Part shown: positions 1-7,319 of the stretch, one piece after another | Layout of the letters: each line of letters opens with the position of its first letter | Numbering within the stretch: position 1 is the stretch's first letter | NCBI GenBank assembly: GCA_016875535.1 | Contig: VGPF01000005.1 | Span: forward strand, 1 to 64,000 | Length of the DNA: 64,000 bases | From: Chloroflexota bacterium | GTDB taxonomy: Bacteria; Chloroflexota; Dehalococcoidia; SHYB01 | Direction: 5' to 3' | Program-made: the position numbers and the translations under genes | Notes under the pieces: model-generated | The model's database searches: none | The model's input: only the letters and a program-made list of their open reading frames with translations | What the model was told of the DNA's origin: nothing

Positions 1-49
1 GCACCGCCCGCTCTCGCACCTCCGCTGGATACCGTCCCGGTCGTGTCAT
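1..49 (-). CDS. Transposase OrfA of an IS3-family element, N-terminal fragment cut by the window edge
   Basis: On the minus strand GGGGAGGAAG is followed by an ATG (49-47). The 16 visible residues are MTRPGRYPAEVRERAV. The pattern PxEVRERAV is the start of the HTH_Tnp_1 (InsN/IS911-type) DNA-binding domain, which binds the element ends. In the family, OrfA is normally about 100 residues and a programmed -1 frameshift joins it to the DDE-type OrfB; neither can be seen here. The gene sits inside the element terminus that ends at 99, as expected for an intact 5' end. Only the N-terminus is visible, so it is unknown whether the transposase is functional. Confidence 0.72.
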   Translation of the reverse strand, partial: MTRPGRYPAEVRERAV

Positions 50-99
50 GGCTTCCTCCCCTCAAGGATAATAGCCTCCACTTTTCCCGGGGCGGTTCA
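1..99 (-). mobile_element. IS3-family insertion sequence, one terminus (remainder off the left edge)
   Basis: Read on the minus strand, the element begins at position 99 with TGAACCGCCCCGGGAAAAG, the terminal sequence style (TGA...CCGCCCCGG) common at IS3-family ends. About 50 bases inward come a strong ribosome binding site and the start of a transposase OrfA. The body of the element, the other terminal repeat and the target-site duplication lie outside the window, so the family call rests on the terminus and the OrfA start only. Confidence 0.75.
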
Positions 100-284
100 T
101 TATTTCTAGGGCTTGGTAGTTCCTTGTTTCTATGGGGGCGTTGCACTTTTCCTTGTAGGTCTTGTTGATCTTCTGTTTGCGTTAGCAGATTTAGACGGAG
201 ATTAGCTCAGACTGGGGACTTACCTTCCTTCGTCATGATTTTTTGCTATACTTTTTGCCTGTTTTCGACACATTCCCCACACCT

Positions 285-1313
285 ATGCGTTATCGAAAAG
301 TTACAGTTCGCGTGCCTGCGACCACGGCGAATCTCGGCCCTGGCTACGATTGCATGGGGATGGCGCTCGGCCTCGCCTCGACCTTCAGCATGGAGCGCGC
401 AGGCGCTTTCTCGATAGAGATCACGGGCGCTGGGGCCAAGCGGCTGAGCCGCGGGCAGGACAACCTGGTCTGGACTTCCGCCCTGCGGCTCTACAAGGCC
501 ATCGGGGTGAAGGCCCCGGCGGTGCGCCTTCGCTGTGCCAACGCCATCCCCCTGAACCGGGGACTCGGCTCATCGTCTTCGGCCATCGTCGGCGGGCTCG
601 TCGCCGCCAACGCGCTGGAAGGAGCGCCCCTGGACAGCGAGGCGCTCCTTCAACTGGCGACGGAGATCGAAGGGCATCCGGACAATGTGGCGCCTGCGCT
701 CTTAGGCGGCCTGCAGATCGTGGTGACTGCAGAGTCACCCTCTCCTCTCGGGCTGCGCTCGAGTTCCTCTCCCATCGAGGGCGAGGAGACGCGGAAAAGC
801 CGCTCACCCGAGCCTCGTTTCTCCCTCGGCGGGAGAGAAGCAAAGAGAGGCGGATCCGTTGTTTCAATCTCTTCACCTGTACGGAAGGGGCTGAAGGCCG
901 TTCTCTTTATCCCTGACTTGGAAGTGCCGACGAAGAAGGCGCGGGCCATCCTGCCGCCGACGGTGAGCCGGGCCGACGCCGTCTTCAACGCAGGCAGAAC
1001 GGCGCTCTTGGCCAGCGCCTTTGCCCAGGGCCGCTGGGAGCTTCTGCGCATCGCGACGCAGGACCGCCTGCACCAGCCCCAGCGCGCGGCGATCATCCCG
1101 GGGATGACGCCGCTCATCCAGGCCTCGCTTGAGGCTGGGGCGCACGGCGCATTCCTCTCCGGCGCGGGGCCCACCATCCTGGCCCTCGCCTCCGGCGAGA
1201 CGAAGGGGATCGAAGCGGCGATGGCGAAGGCGGCGCGCGGGGAAGGCCTCGGCGGAAGCACGCGAACGGCCGCGATCGCGGTCCCAGGGGCCCGCGTGAC
1301 CCAGAAGGAGTAA
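285..1313 (+). CDS. thrB: Homoserine kinase (GHMP family) with an internal repeat-derived insertion
   Basis: ThrB phosphorylates L-homoserine with ATP in threonine synthesis. The predicted 342-residue cytosolic protein has the N-terminal VRVPATTANLGPGYD block (about 9-22), the GHMP ATP-binding loop LNRGLGSSSSA (90-100) and the C-terminal GHMP block GAFLSGAGPTILAL (288-301). The ATG at 285 is preferred over the upstream in-frame ATG at 243 because homology starts at MRYRKVTV. A TATACT -10 box lies at 247-252. Residues about 151-195 are a Ser/Arg/Glu-rich stretch absent from typical ThrB (about 300 residues) and coded by palindromic repeat DNA; the conserved sequence resumes cleanly at GLKAVLFIPDLEVPTKKAR. 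The stop lies 4 bases before lysC, whose ribosome site overlaps the thrB end, so the two probably form an aspartate-family operon. Confidence 0.93.
   Translation: MRYRKVTVRVPATTANLGPGYDCMGMALGLASTFSMERAGAFSIEITGAGAKRLSRGQDNLVWTSALRLYKAIGVKAPAVRLRCANAIPLNRGLGSSSSAIVGGLVAANALEGAPLDSEALLQLATEIEGHPDNVAPALLGGLQIVVTAESPSPLGLRSSSSPIEGEETRKSRSPEPRFSLGGREAKRGGSVVSISSPVRKGLKAVLFIPDLEVPTKKARAILPPTVSRADAVFNAGRTALLASAFAQGRWELLRIATQDRLHQPQRAAIIPGMTPLIQASLEAGAHGAFLSGAGPTILALASGETKGIEAAMAKAARGEGLGGSTRTAAIAVPGARVTQKE
735..870 (+). repeat. Palindromic repeat inserted in frame inside thrB
   Basis: This stretch holds two imperfect inverted repeats: CTCTCCC-ATCGA-GGGCGAGG and TTCTCCC-TCGG-CGGGAGAGAA. It encodes about 45 low-complexity residues between two conserved blocks of the kinase. 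The second unit resembles the intergenic repeat at 2560-2645, which also contains GGGAGAGAAG. Length is a multiple of three, so the kinase frame is kept. Confidence 0.6.
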
Positions 1314-1317
1314 GGCT

Positions 1318-2550
1318 GTGGCAAGAATCGTGCAGAAGTACGGCGGCACCTCCGTCGGCGATGCCGACCGCATCAGGAGCGTCGCCCAGCGCATCCTCTC
1401 CACGCGGGCCAAGGGGAATGACGTGGTGGTGGTGGTCTCCGCCATGGGCGATACCACGGACCACCTGATAGACCTGGCGCACCAGATCACCAAAAATCCC
1501 GATGAGCGGGAGATGGACCTCCTGCTCTCCACCGGCGAGCTCGTCTCCAGCGCGCTCCTGGCGATGGCCTTGCGCAACGTGGGACAGGAGGCGGTGAGCC
1601 TCAGCGGCCTCCAGGCGGGCATCCGCACGGAGGCGCGGTTCGGCCGGGCGCGCATCACGGACATTGACCCCAAGCGCATCGTGAAGGAGCTGGACAAGGG
1701 GCGCGTCGTCATCGTCGCCGGCTTCCAGGGCTTCACCGATGAGCTGGATGTAACGACGCTCGGCAGAGGGGGCTCCGACACGACGGCCGTGGCCCTGGCG
1801 GCGAGCCTGAAGGCGGCGCGCTGCGAGCGCTTCACGGATGTGGAGGGCGTCTACACGGCGGACCCGCGCCTGGTGCCGGAGGCGCGGAAGCTGAAGGACA
1901 TCAGCTACGACGAGATGCTGGAGCTGGCGAGCTACGGCGCGAAGGTCATGCACCCCAGGGCCGTGGAATTGGGCGGCGTCTACAATGTCCCCATCTTCGT
2001 CGCCTCCAGCTTCACCAGCGCCCCCGGCACGCTGATCCACGGCGACGCGCTGATGGAGCCGGGGAACAAGCTGCGGGGCATCGCGCACGATACCGATATG
2101 GCGAAGGTGACTATCCTGGGCGTGCCCGATAGGCCGGGAGTAGCCGCCGCCCTCTTCGAGCCGATCTGCACAACCCATATCCGCATTGACTCCATCGTGC
2201 AGAATACCAGCGCAGGCGGCGTGACGGACATGACCTTCACCGTGGCCCTGGGCGACCTGAACAAGGCGGTGCAGAAGATCGAGCCGGCCATCAAGAGCCT
2301 GGGAGCGAAGGGCTGGAGCGCCGATGAGAAGCTGGCGAAGATCAGCATCGTGGGCTCGGCGATGAAGAAGACGCCGGGCTATGCGGCGCGGGCCTTCCAG
2401 GCGCTCTACGAGGCGGGAATCAACATTGATATGCTGACAACCTCGGAGATCCGCATCACGGCGATCATCGAGAAGTCGCACTTGGCCGCTGCGGCGAGGG
2501 CGCTGCATAAGGCCTTCGGCCTGGACTCGCTCGACAAGGACCAGGGATAA
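1318..2550 (+). CDS. lysC: Aspartate kinase, monofunctional, with C-terminal ACT domains
   Basis: Catalyses ATP-dependent phosphorylation of L-aspartate, the first step toward lysine, threonine and methionine. The 410-residue product starts at GTG behind AAGGAG. It has the diagnostic KYGGTSVGD motif at about 7-15, a kinase domain to about 250 that includes LGRGGSDTTAVALAA, and two ACT-type regulatory repeats in the C-terminal third (from about VTILGVPDRPGVAA). Length fits the class of stand-alone aspartokinases; no homoserine dehydrogenase domain is fused. ACT domains in this family bind lysine or threonine and give feedback inhibition; which ligand is used here cannot be read from sequence. 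It is 4 bases downstream of thrB and presumably co-transcribed. Confidence 0.95.
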   Translation: MARIVQKYGGTSVGDADRIRSVAQRILSTRAKGNDVVVVVSAMGDTTDHLIDLAHQITKNPDEREMDLLLSTGELVSSALLAMALRNVGQEAVSLSGLQAGIRTEARFGRARITDIDPKRIVKELDKGRVVIVAGFQGFTDELDVTTLGRGGSDTTAVALAASLKAARCERFTDVEGVYTADPRLVPEARKLKDISYDEMLELASYGAKVMHPRAVELGGVYNVPIFVASSFTSAPGTLIHGDALMEPGNKLRGIAHDTDMAKVTILGVPDRPGVAAALFEPICTTHIRIDSIVQNTSAGGVTDMTFTVALGDLNKAVQKIEPAIKSLGAKGWSADEKLAKISIVGSAMKKTPGYAARAFQALYEAGINIDMLTTSEIRITAIIEKSHLAAAARALHKAFGLDSLDKDQG

Positions 2551-2559
2551 GCTCTAGGA

Positions 2560-2645
2560 TAGTCCCCCTCTCTTTTGTTCTCCCCCACCAGGGGAGAGAA
2601 GGGATAGGAGAGTCCTTGAGCCCTCCCTGCGAGGGAAGGGGCGCT
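2560..2645. repeat. Intergenic palindromic repeat cluster
   Basis: Between lysC and the next gene lie two imperfect hairpins: TTCTCCCCC-ACCA-GGGGAGAGAA and CCCTCCCT-GCG-AGGGAAGGG. The first resembles the palindrome inserted in thrB. They could act as an mRNA-stabilising or weak terminator structure, but no U-run follows. Confidence 0.45.
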
Positions 2646-2736
2646 TGGTTCTTTCCAAGTGAGACGTTTGCCCTTACCCTAGATGCCTTCCCGCTACCCA
2701 ACAGGGAAGAGATGAACGGGAAAGACCAGAACGGCT

Positions 2737-3468
2737 TTGCAAGAGACTTTCCTCAGCATCGTGATACCGGCCTATAACGAGGAGCACCGCCTGCCCGGGA
2801 GCCTGAAGGCCATCCTGGACTACCTGGGACGGCAGAGCTACACCGCCGAGGTGATCGTGGCCGACGACGGCAGCGCCGACGGCACGGCGAAGGCGGCGGA
2901 GGCCTTTGCCGGAGGCGCGACGCCGGTACGGGTGCTGCGCCTGGCGCACCGGGGCAAGGGCCACGCGGTGAAGAAAGGGATGCTTGCCGCAAAGGGGCAG
3001 TGGCGCTTCCAGTGCGACGCCGACCTGGCGATTCCCATCGAGCAGGCGGCGCGCTTCCTGCCCCCGGCGCTGACGGATGCGGAGATCGGCGTCGGCTCGC
3101 GGGAGGCGCCTGGGGCGAAGCGCTACAACGAGCCGTGGCACCGGCACGCGATGGGGCGCATCTTCAACGGCGTCATCCGGCTGACGGCGGTGCCGAAGGT
3201 GCAGGATACGCAGTGCGGCTTCAAGATCTACAAAGGAGAGGCCGCCGAGCGGCTCTTCACACTCCAGCGGCTGGACGGCTTCGCCTTTGACGTGGAGATC
3301 CTTTACCTGGCGCGGAAGATGAAACTGCGCATGAAGGATGTGGCGATAGACTGGCGGCACAACCGGGATAGCCGCATCCGCGCGGTGCACGATACGCTGG
3401 GGATGCTGAGCGATATCGCGCGCATCAGGTGGAGCAGCCTGCGGGGGAGATACCGCATCAAAGGATAA
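2737..3468 (+). CDS. Family 2 glycosyltransferase, dolichyl/undecaprenyl-phosphate hexosyltransferase type
   Basis: The 243-residue protein has a GT2/GT-A fold: the N-terminal FLSIVIPAYNEEHRLPGSL strand-loop (about 5-23), the nucleotide-sugar region VIVADDGSADGTA (about 40-52), a DxD-like CDADLAIP (about 92-99), and QCGFKIY plus DGFAFDVEILYLARK in the second half. This order matches dolichyl-phosphate beta-glucosyltransferase-like enzymes, which load a sugar onto a polyprenyl phosphate at the cytoplasmic membrane face. No transmembrane segment is evident. The start is a TTG at 2737; there is no in-frame ATG between the upstream stop and the conserved motif. Sugar donor and acceptor are not determinable. 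A second GT2 gene follows at 4069, separated by a CoA-binding protein. Confidence 0.82.
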   Translation: MQETFLSIVIPAYNEEHRLPGSLKAILDYLGRQSYTAEVIVADDGSADGTAKAAEAFAGGATPVRVLRLAHRGKGHAVKKGMLAAKGQWRFQCDADLAIPIEQAARFLPPALTDAEIGVGSREAPGAKRYNEPWHRHAMGRIFNGVIRLTAVPKVQDTQCGFKIYKGEAAERLFTLQRLDGFAFDVEILYLARKMKLRMKDVAIDWRHNRDSRIRAVHDTLGMLSDIARIRWSSLRGRYRIKG

Positions 3469-3554
3469 GACGGCGAAGCGCCGGAGCAACCGAGGAGGAG
3501 CAGACCCTTCAGCCTCGGATAAAGACTCCGGGGCTTCAGGGTGACAATGCAGCT

Positions 3555-3962
3555 ATGAAAAGTCCAGACCTGAAGAAGCTATTCAAAGAGAACAAGGTCA
3601 TCGTAGTGGTGGGGCTTTCGCCGAACCCGGCGCGCGATAGCCACCGTGTAGCGCTCTATATGCAGCGGCAAGGCTACCGCATCATCCCGGTGAACCCAAC
3701 GGTGGATGAAGTGCTGGGCGAAAGATCGTACCCCAATCTGACCGCCATCCCCGAGAAGGTGGATGTGGTGGACGTCTTCCGGCGGCCGGAGGAGGTTGTG
3801 CCCATCGCGAAGGAGGCCGTGGCAATCAAGGCGAAGGTGCTGTGGCTCCAGGACGGCGTGGTGAACCACGAGGCGGCGGCCATCGCGGAGCAGGGCGGCC
3901 TGGACGTGGTGATGGACGATTGCATGCTGCGGCAGCACGGGCGGCTGATGCGGGAAGAGTAG
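3555..3962 (+). CDS. CoA-binding domain protein (YccU type)
   Basis: A 135-residue single-domain Rossmann protein with the CoA_binding_2 signature VIVVVGLSPNPARDSHRVALYMQ (from about 14) followed by GYRIIPVNP and VDVVDVFRRPEEV. Family members resemble the nucleotide-binding part of succinyl-CoA synthetase alpha and bind CoA, but a catalytic role is not established. The start at ATG 3555 is chosen because the KSPDLKKLFKE N-terminus is typical; the upstream in-frame extension is not conserved-looking. It lies 86 bases behind the GT2 gene and may be co-transcribed. Function here is unknown. Confidence 0.85.
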   Translation: MKSPDLKKLFKENKVIVVVGLSPNPARDSHRVALYMQRQGYRIIPVNPTVDEVLGERSYPNLTAIPEKVDVVDVFRRPEEVVPIAKEAVAIKAKVLWLQDGVVNHEAAAIAEQGGLDVVMDDCMLRQHGRLMREE

Positions 3963-4032
3963 GAGCAAGGGTCAAGGAGCAAGGAGCATGGGTGGGCACA
4001 GCAATGAATCCCCCTCACTCCCTCGGATAACC

Positions 4033-4062
4033 TTGCTCCCCGAACCGTGCTCCTAGTACCGT
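4033..4062 (+). promoter_or_regulatory. Candidate promoter for a leaderless mRNA of the polyprenol mannosyltransferase
   Basis: TTGCTC (4033-4038), an 18-base spacer and TACCGT (4057-4062) lie so that transcription would begin at or next to the ATG at 4069. No purine-rich ribosome site precedes that ATG. Weak -10 match, so tentative. Confidence 0.35.
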
Positions 4063-4068
4063 ACTCTC

Positions 4069-4782
4069 ATGCAGACCACAGTCGTCATCCCCACGTATAA
4101 CGAAGCGGCGAACCTGCCGGAGCTGGTGCATCGCATCATGGCGCAAGGCATCCCGGACCTGCGCATCCTTTTTGTGGACGATAGCTCGCCGGACGGCACG
4201 GCTGAGCTGGCGGAGCGGCTTTCCCAGAAGCATGGCGGGCGCATCGGCGTGCTAAAGCGACCAGGGAAACAGGGGCTGGGGACGGCCTACATCGCGGGTT
4301 TTCGCGAGGCGCTGAAGCAAGGGGCGGACTACATCATCGAGATGGACGCCGACCTTTCGCACGCGCCAGAGGAGCTGCCGCGGATGCTGGAGGCGATCAA
4401 GGCGTGCGATGTGGTGGTGGGCTCGCGGTGGACCAGGGGCGGCGGCGCGGACAAGAGCTGGGGCGTTGGACGGAGGTTCGTGAGCAAGGGCGGCTCGCTC
4501 TTTGCCCGGGTGGTGCTGGGCCTGCGGGTAAAGGACACCACCACCGGGTTCAAGTGCTTCCGCCGGGCGGCGCTGGAGGCGATCTCCTGGGAGAAGGTGA
4601 AGAGCCAAGGGTTCGCCTTCCAGGTAGAGGTGGCATATGCCTGTGAGCGGCGCGGCTTCAAGGTGGTGGAGCTGCCCATCACCTTCGCGAACCGGGCCAG
4701 AGGGAAGTCCAAGATGTCCATGGGGATCGTGGTGGAGGCGCTGCGGCGGGTGGTCGCGATACGGTTGAAGAGCCACGCATAG
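4069..4782 (+). CDS. Polyprenol-phosphate mannosyltransferase (DPM1-like GT2)
   Basis: Transfers mannose from GDP-mannose to a polyprenyl phosphate at the inner membrane face, supplying lipid-linked mannose. The 237-residue protein shows TVVIPTYNEAANLPELV (about 3-19), FVDDSSPDGTAELA (about 32-45), the metal-binding EMDADLSHAPEELP (about 90-103), VVGSRWTRGGG, and KDTTTGFKCFRR with QGFAFQVEV in the C-terminal half. This is the short soluble form, lacking the C-terminal membrane domain of long DPM proteins. The specific pairing with mannose is family inference; a PimA-like mannosyltransferase cluster at 48.9-51.6 kb makes lipid mannosylation plausible in this organism. A tentative promoter is positioned for a leaderless start. 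Confidence 0.85.
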   Translation: MQTTVVIPTYNEAANLPELVHRIMAQGIPDLRILFVDDSSPDGTAELAERLSQKHGGRIGVLKRPGKQGLGTAYIAGFREALKQGADYIIEMDADLSHAPEELPRMLEAIKACDVVVGSRWTRGGGADKSWGVGRRFVSKGGSLFARVVLGLRVKDTTTGFKCFRRAALEAISWEKVKSQGFAFQVEVAYACERRGFKVVELPITFANRARGKSKMSMGIVVEALRRVVAIRLKSHA

Positions 4783-5128
4783 AGTCGGGAAGGTCTGATT
4801 TTCCTTCTGTTGCCCCTTTTGAACTCCCTTCAGACGGCTGCGCATCGCTCCATATTTTAAACTTAGTTCAAAATTCAACCAAAAACCTATTGCATTTTGG
4901 TTATTGACAATGCACAATTACGACAAGTAGATTCCAACAGGAGTGCGAAAGAGAGGGAAAGCCGCCCACCATACCGGATTGCGAAGGAATCCTAGCAACG
5001 GAATAGGCATCCTATCGTTATCTAGGCAGCAGGGGTACGTAACGAATACGTTAGGTCGGCGGACGATGGGGCTTGACGAATTCCGTCGCTGGCTTTACAC
5101 TTCCGCACTCGGAGGATAGGTATCAGAC
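4783..5128 (+). other. Intergenic region of about 350 bases with two promoter-like sites and small inverted repeats
   Basis: No convincing gene. The left part is unusually AT-rich for this chromosome and holds TTGACA (4904-4909)-18 bases-TAGATT (4928-4933). Short palindromes occur: CCAAAA...TTTTGG near 4880-4900, ATAGG-CAT-CCTAT near 5003-5015 and TAACG-AATA-CGTTA near 5040. The right end holds the promoter listed separately. The palindromes could be regulator sites; none matches a known operator that I recognise. Confidence 0.4.
5073..5101 (+). promoter_or_regulatory. Sigma-70-type promoter of the TPR protein gene
   Basis: TTGACG (5073-5078), a 17-base spacer and TACACT (5096-5101) give a near-consensus vegetative promoter. 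It would produce a leader of only about 20 bases containing GGAGGATAGG directly before the ATG at 5129. Confidence 0.65.
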
Positions 5129-5953
5129 ATGGTTGCAGAAAGAACAGAAGAGAAGATTCGAGTCAAGCGAGAGCGGGCGAAGCAAGCCATTGACCTGGCG
5201 ATGGCCAGCAAGTGGGATGAGGCCATCGCCGTGAATCGGGCGATCCTTTCCGACTTTCACGATGACATCGAGGCGCTGAACCGCCTGGGGAAGGCCCTGA
5301 GCGAGACGGGCAAGCTGGGCGAGGCGCGCGAGTGCTTCAACAAGGTGCTGGCGCACTCTCCCGGGAACAGCATCGCCAAGAAGAACCTTGAGCGGCTGGG
5401 CCTGGTGAAACAAAGCAAGGCCGTGGCGAAGACGCAGCAGACGCGGGTGCCCCCGAGCTTCTTCATCGAAGAGACGGGGAAGACGGGCGTGACGACGCTG
5501 ATGGACAAGGCCGCCGCCGGCATCCTGGCGCAGATCTCCGCCGGGGAGCAGGTGACGCTGGAGCGCGACGGGAACCGCCTGACGGTGACGAACGCGAACG
5601 GCGAGTACCTGGGAACGGTGAACCCGAAGATCGGCCTGCGCCTGGTGAACATGATGAAGGGCGGGAACCGCTACGCCGCCGCCATCGCGGGGATCACGGG
5701 GCAGGAGATCAAGGTCTTCATCAAGGAGAGCTACCAGCACCCGAACCTGCGGGGGAAGCCTTCGTTCTCTCGCAAGGGGATGGAGGAGATCCGCCCGTTC
5801 ATGCTGGAGAACGACAGCCGGAGCGACGAGGACGACGCGGCCGAGTTCGGCACGGCTGAGAACTGGAAGAGCGATCTGCGGGAAGAGATCGAAGAGGTGG
5901 CGGCCATCGCAAGGACGGCCCGCCGGATGCACGCGGACGACGAGACGGAATAA
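5129..5953 (+). CDS. TPR-repeat protein with a conserved beta-rich domain of unknown function
   Basis: The 274-residue protein has no signal peptide or membrane segment. Residues about 13-90 form two to three TPR-like helical hairpins (AIDLAMASKWDEAIAVNRAIL, ALNRLGKALSETGKLGEARECF, KVLAHSPGNSIAKKNLERLG). After a linker, about 125-215 is a compact domain with alternating beta motifs (EQVTLERDGNRLTVTNANGE, YLGTVNPKIGLRLVNMM, YAAAIAGITGQEIKVFIKES). This resembles a HIRAN-like or small beta-barrel fold by eye, which is only a guess. The C-terminus is acidic. It is a single-gene unit with a strong promoter, a GGAGGA ribosome site and its own terminator. TPRs usually mediate protein contacts; partner and role are unknown. 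Confidence 0.8.
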   Translation: MVAERTEEKIRVKRERAKQAIDLAMASKWDEAIAVNRAILSDFHDDIEALNRLGKALSETGKLGEARECFNKVLAHSPGNSIAKKNLERLGLVKQSKAVAKTQQTRVPPSFFIEETGKTGVTTLMDKAAAGILAQISAGEQVTLERDGNRLTVTNANGEYLGTVNPKIGLRLVNMMKGGNRYAAAIAGITGQEIKVFIKESYQHPNLRGKPSFSRKGMEEIRPFMLENDSRSDEDDAAEFGTAENWKSDLREEIEEVAAIARTARRMHADDETE

Positions 5954-5980
5954 CCCCGGCTCCCGGACCAACGCACGCTC

Positions 5981-6015
5981 GAGGCCCCGGCAGTCTTGCC
6001 GGGGCCTCTTTCATT
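5981..6015 (+). terminator. Rho-independent terminator after the TPR protein gene
   Basis: A perfect 12-bp stem, GAGGCCCCGGCA/TGCCGGGGCCTC with a GTCT loop (5981-6008), is followed by TTTCATTT. It separates the TPR gene from the adenosyltransferase promoter. Confidence 0.85.
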
Positions 6016-6034
6016 TCCAGAGGTACGGATGCGC

Positions 6035-6040
6035 TATAAT
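6035..6040 (+). promoter_or_regulatory. Consensus -10 box (TATAAT) ten bases before a start codon
   Basis: TATAAT at 6035-6040 sits directly after the preceding terminator and 9 bases before the ATG at 6050. Transcription would begin at about 6047, giving a leaderless or nearly leaderless mRNA. No good -35 hexamer is visible, and no ribosome binding site lies between the box and the ATG. Confidence 0.6.
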
Positions 6041-6049
6041 GCGCGGGCC

Positions 6050-6607
6050 ATGGGCATCGTGACCAAGACGGGCGACACGGGCGAGACGGGGCTGCTCTAC
6101 GGCGGCCGGGTGCCGAAGAGCGACCCGCGGCTGGAGGCGTACGGGACGATTGACGAGGCGGTTTCGGCGCTGGGGCTGGCGCGGGCCCTTTCGCGGTACG
6201 CAAAGGTAAAGGGGTGGATCCTGCGGCTCCAGAAGGAGCTCTTTGCCGTGGCGGCGGAGCTGGCGATTGACGTGAAGGAGTACGGGACGTTCGATAAGCA
6301 CTTCAAGCGGGTGTCCAAGGAGATGGTGGAGGGCTTGGAGCGGCTCATCGAGGAGGTGGAGCAGGAGGTGGCGATGCCGCCGACCTTCATCGTGCCCGGG
6401 GCGACGGCGGCATCGGGCGCGTTAGACCTGGCGAGGACGATCGTGCGGCGGGCGGAGCGGCGGATCATCGAGCTGAAGGGACAGGGGCTCGTACAGAACC
6501 CGGAAATCATCCGGTACATCAACCGGCTTTCGGACACCATCTATGCGCTGGCACGCTATGAGAACAAAGAGACAGACCCGGAGATCCTTGTTGGACGCCG
6601 CTCGTAG
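6050..6607 (+). CDS. Cob(I)alamin/cobyrinic acid adenosyltransferase, PduO type
   Basis: Transfers the adenosyl group of ATP to cob(I)alamin to make coenzyme B12. The 185-residue protein has the PduO-type signature: the N-terminal TKTGDTGETGLLYGGRVPKSDPRLEAYGTIDEA (about 4-36; ATP loop), FIVPGATAASGALDLARTIVRRAERRI (about 108-135), and the C-terminal IRYINRLSDTIYALARYEN helix. The enzyme class is a trimer of four-helix bundles. The ATG at 6050 is used because the conserved N-terminus begins there; a TATAAT box just upstream suggests a leaderless transcript. The end overlaps the start of the lipoprotein hydrolase gene by about 50 bases, so the two are likely translationally linked. Confidence 0.92.
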   Translation: MGIVTKTGDTGETGLLYGGRVPKSDPRLEAYGTIDEAVSALGLARALSRYAKVKGWILRLQKELFAVAAELAIDVKEYGTFDKHFKRVSKEMVEGLERLIEEVEQEVAMPPTFIVPGATAASGALDLARTIVRRAERRIIELKGQGLVQNPEIIRYINRLSDTIYALARYENKETDPEILVGRRS

Positions 6608-7313
6608 GCGCCTCGTCATCCTGGCATCGCTGCTGGCGGCGCTGGCGCTGGCCGTGAGCGCGTGCTCTTCCGGCGGCGGGGGCGGGAGCTCGGGGCAGTC
6701 CATCTTCATCACCGCCGACGACGGGCTTGTGCTTCGGGGGAAGTATTACGCCAGCGGGCTGACGACGCACTCGATCATCCTGGCGCACGCGTATGACTCG
6801 AGCCAGAAATCATGGGGAGCGTTCAAGGACAGCCTAGTCGCGCGGGGGTACGCCGTCTTCGCGATAGATTTCCGTGGGCACGGCGATTCGCCTGGGAAGA
6901 AGGAGCCGGGGATCGCGGACGCGGACCTGACGGCGGCCTATCGCTATGTGCGCAGAATCACCAATAACCAAGGGAAGGTCTTCCTGATCGGCGCGAGTCT
7001 GGGCGGAACGGCGGCGCTGAAGGTGGCGGCGAGGGAGGAGACGCAGGGCGTCATCGCGCTTTCGGCGCCGACGACGATCCGCGGCCTGGAGGCAGGGGCG
7101 GACGTGCCGCGGATCGCGGAGGCGAAGCTCTTCATCGCGGCGCAGAGCGACGGCAGGTACGCCACGGACGCCCAGGCGATGTTCGACGCGGCGCGGGAGC
7201 CGAAGCAGATCCAACTGGTTTCCGGCAGCGCCCACGGGACGGACCTGCTGAAAGGCTCAAACGCCGACCGGGTGCGCAGCCTGATCTTCGATTTCCTCGA
7301 CAAGAACAAGTAG
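6558..7313 (+). CDS. Lipoprotein alpha/beta-hydrolase
   Basis: The 251-residue product begins with a Lys/Arg-rich n-region and a hydrophobic core ending in the lipobox LAVSAC, then a Ser/Gly-rich tether (about 30-50). This predicts lipid anchoring on the outer face of the cytoplasmic membrane. The catalytic domain has FAIDFRGHGDSPG, the nucleophile elbow GASLGG, a QSDG acid loop and SAHG near the C-terminus, giving a Ser-Asp-His triad as in dienelactone-hydrolase and serine-aminopeptidase families. Start choice is uncertain: ATG 6543, ATG 6558 and TTG 6591 are all in frame, and all leave the signal peptide intact. It overlaps the adenosyltransferase gene and is 6 bases before hisH. Substrate is unknown. 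Confidence 0.8.
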   Translation: MRTKRQTRRSLLDAARRRLVILASLLAALALAVSACSSGGGGGSSGQSIFITADDGLVLRGKYYASGLTTHSIILAHAYDSSQKSWGAFKDSLVARGYAVFAIDFRGHGDSPGKKEPGIADADLTAAYRYVRRITNNQGKVFLIGASLGGTAALKVAAREETQGVIALSAPTTIRGLEAGADVPRIAEAKLFIAAQSDGRYATDAQAMFDAAREPKQIQLVSGSAHGTDLLKGSNADRVRSLIFDFLDKNK

Positions 7314-7319
7314 CCCGCC

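Noticed and set aside
198-217. A tRNA D-arm-like phrase (GATTAGCTCAGACTGGGG) upstream of thrB
   Set aside because: No acceptor stem, anticodon arm or GTTC-type T loop can be found at tRNA spacing.
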